Positions 62,357-64,000 of a stretch of 64,000 nucleotides of DNA are shown here, piece by piece. The notes beneath the pieces are model-generated. The model made no database searches. It was not told where the DNA came from and saw only the letters and a list, made by a program, of their open reading frames with translations. A program made the translations under genes and the position numbers. The DNA is from Pterobdella sp. o SKG-2022 (Eukaryota; Annelida; Clitellata; Hirudinida; Piscicolidae): assembly GCA_964035795.1 (NCBI GenBank), contig OZ038326.1:4342889-4406888 (forward strand), given 5' to 3'. Position 1 is the first letter of the stretch. Each line of letters begins with the position of its first letter.

Positions 62357-63088
62357 ATTATGAAGAGTACTGTCTACATGAGACCTTCAATGGATCTTGC
62401 TCCCATTTGCCTGGTCACGTGGTCATTATCACTTCCGCTAGGTGTGTTAATTCACTTGAGTCAAATTAAAATAAATGAATAACAATTCTTGAAAATTAGA
62501 TTTAGGTCTTCTAATGTTGTGTATTTGGTTATTATTACAATGTAGCTAGATTTAATTCAATTTTAATATTGCTATGCTTGGGCTTGAATGATAACTCAAT
62601 TGAAACATCATGAACTATGTAAATTTTTTTGGTGAGTATTTTTTTAACTATATTTTTAAATTTTCGAGAACTTTTCAGAAAAAGTCAAATAATCAAATAA
62701 ATTTATGAAACATTTCAGTTAATGATTAAAAGAGAGTTTTCCATTAATTTTCCATAAAGTTTTTTATTTTTGTAAAATAAAAGAAAATAACAAAGCTTTA
62801 TAAAATTTGAATTTCAACATCAAAAGCCTCAAAAACCCGCATTCATCAATTCAAAAACTTCAAAAACATTTTAAACCTCCACTCCCCGCAGCTACGGTCG
62901 CATGGAGCGCGGGAGGTGCGTGAAAGAGGATTACAACCTGGGGTGTTCTGTTGGTGTAGAGACCCAGATGGCGTGGTGGTGCGGGGGGAGAGTGGAATGC
63001 CAGGTGCCTGTGAGGCTCCTTCTTGACCTGCATCCATGTCTTAAGGATTATGTGTCATACCTCATGGTGCAGTACGTTTGTGTGCAAG
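62357..63088 (+). CDS. SUEL-type (rhamnose-binding) lectin-domain protein, partial, two exons
   Basis: Exons 62357-62441 and 62892-63088 join (GCT AG|C TAC) into one complete SUEL/Gal_lectin domain of about 93 residues. In order: YEEYCLHETFNGSCSHLPGH, VVIITSASYGRMERGRC, YNLGCSVG, CGGRVECQVPV, then DLHPCLKDYVSYLMVQYVCV. The YGR motif, the Cys spacing and the final DPCxxxYKYLxVxYxC-like block (here DLHPCLKDYVSYLMVQYVC) are diagnostic. The exon pair begins and ends in open phase, so earlier and later exons exist; the 3' part probably lies beyond 64000. SUEL domains occur in secreted lectins, latrophilin-type adhesion GPCRs, EVA-1 guidance receptors and polycystin-like proteins, and the partial gene cannot tell which. 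These exons are clearly richer in G+C than their surroundings. Confidence 0.85.
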
Positions 63089-64000
63089 GTGGGTGTGTTT
63101 TCTCATCATTCATGTGTGAATGACGTTGCGTTTTGTGGGCTTTGTAGTGGTTTTGCTAACAAAAAGGCTCAGTTGTTTAAATGATTGTTTGGAAGCTTTA
63201 TGTATTTTCAAACTTAAAGTTTTTTTAATGAAAATCTAAATGCTCAGGTTTGAAATTCTTGCATCTGAATCATGGAAGGTTTTTATTATGACTTTTGCCA
63301 AAGCAATTTTAAGTCGCAAGTGGTATTAACTGCTTTGTAGAATGTTTTTTATTCGGCTTTCATAGCGGGATTAACAGCCGAATTCATTGAAATATATTTT
63401 TCAAATAGAAAGTTTTTGAATAATGTGTCAAGTTGAAAAAATAAACGCAATGCTTTTGAAAAAAAGTCATAACTTCAAGATGAAGATGGCAAAATATGAT
63501 GAATTGCTGCAAAAACTGCCCGCAGATTATATTTTCCCTCAAACTCAATACAAAAATTTGTGACCAACTTTTCAAATACTGAATTCTTTTTCAAAGAATT
63601 GTTTGAAATTTTGAAATCAAAAAGTACACGCTTGCAATGCGATGTAAGGTAGTCTGAGTTGCGTGCCTTTGCATACACAATTGAAAATTTACGAGCTCAT
63701 TTTGTTCGCATATCCAATAATTTGAATTGGAGAAAAATGATTGATTGCAAAAGAAGAAGCATTTAAATTAATAAAAACGGTCGATTATAAATGTTTTCTA
63801 TCACATTTCAATAATTACTTTAAAGAAAACTTCACAAAATATTTCGTATAGTCTCATAGAATTTTTTTTTGAATTACTGCCATTTAAATTTGAATAACAC
63901 TCCGTGATGAATCAAACTCATAAAATTTCATTGACACAAAAAAATTTAAAAATTTTTCAGTTGATAGATTTCTAGAGTACCAAAAATGCGAGAAGACATC
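63089..64000. other. Intronic or intergenic sequence at right edge, no exon seen
   Basis: It starts with the donor GTGGGT after the second lectin exon. No further exon is recognised before the edge, so it is probably an intron of the lectin-domain gene. Confidence 0.5.

Overview
The window is nuclear DNA of an animal, very A+T-rich (about 70% by eye). Genes are split into short exons with GT-AG introns. Clade-restricted animal families are present (SUEL lectin, SLC17 transporter, CYP7/8-type P450), together with a selenocysteine-containing selenoprotein W, a U12-type intron and decayed non-LTR retrotransposons. I read it as an invertebrate metazoan. A cnidarian- or lophotrochozoan-type genome would fit, but the sequence alone does not fix the clade.

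Layout. 1-1065: decayed non-LTR element, minus strand, running off the left edge. 2.80-3.5 kb: selenoprotein W gene, plus strand, with in-frame TGA and a SECIS candidate in the 3'UTR. 4.8-5.0 kb: intronless 51-codon ribosomal protein eL39, minus. 6.4-30.6 kb: four intact tandem copies of a three-exon class I glutamine-synthetase-type (lengsin/PuuA-like) gene, all minus (6.45-8.16, 17.09-18.69, 24.66-26.51, 28.82-30.59 kb). An SLC17 anion transporter gene (11.1-15.2 kb, minus) lies between copies 1 and 2, and a broken PHD-finger-carrying LINE (21.2-24.5 kb, minus) between copies 2 and 3. 32.07-38.22 kb: MOCS3/UBA4 gene, plus, 15 coding exons, one bounded by an AT-AC U12-type intron. 44.6-51.2 kb: cytochrome P450 of the CYP7/CYP8 type, plus, 7 coding exons. 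51.2-62.3 kb: no gene recognised. 62.36-63.09 kb: two exons of a SUEL lectin-domain gene, plus, probably continuing past the right edge.

The most unusual signals are: (1) the fully readable selenoprotein W gene with its SECIS; (2) the AT-AC intron in MOCS3; (3) near-identity of the large catalytic exon between glutamine-synthetase-like copies whose first two exons have diverged, pointing to exon-bounded gene conversion; (4) a P450 with a shortened heme-binding loop; and (5) dispersed short repeats with a hammerhead-ribozyme-like core. Exon boundaries were chosen by hand from reading frame, splice dinucleotides and known family alignments. No search was run.
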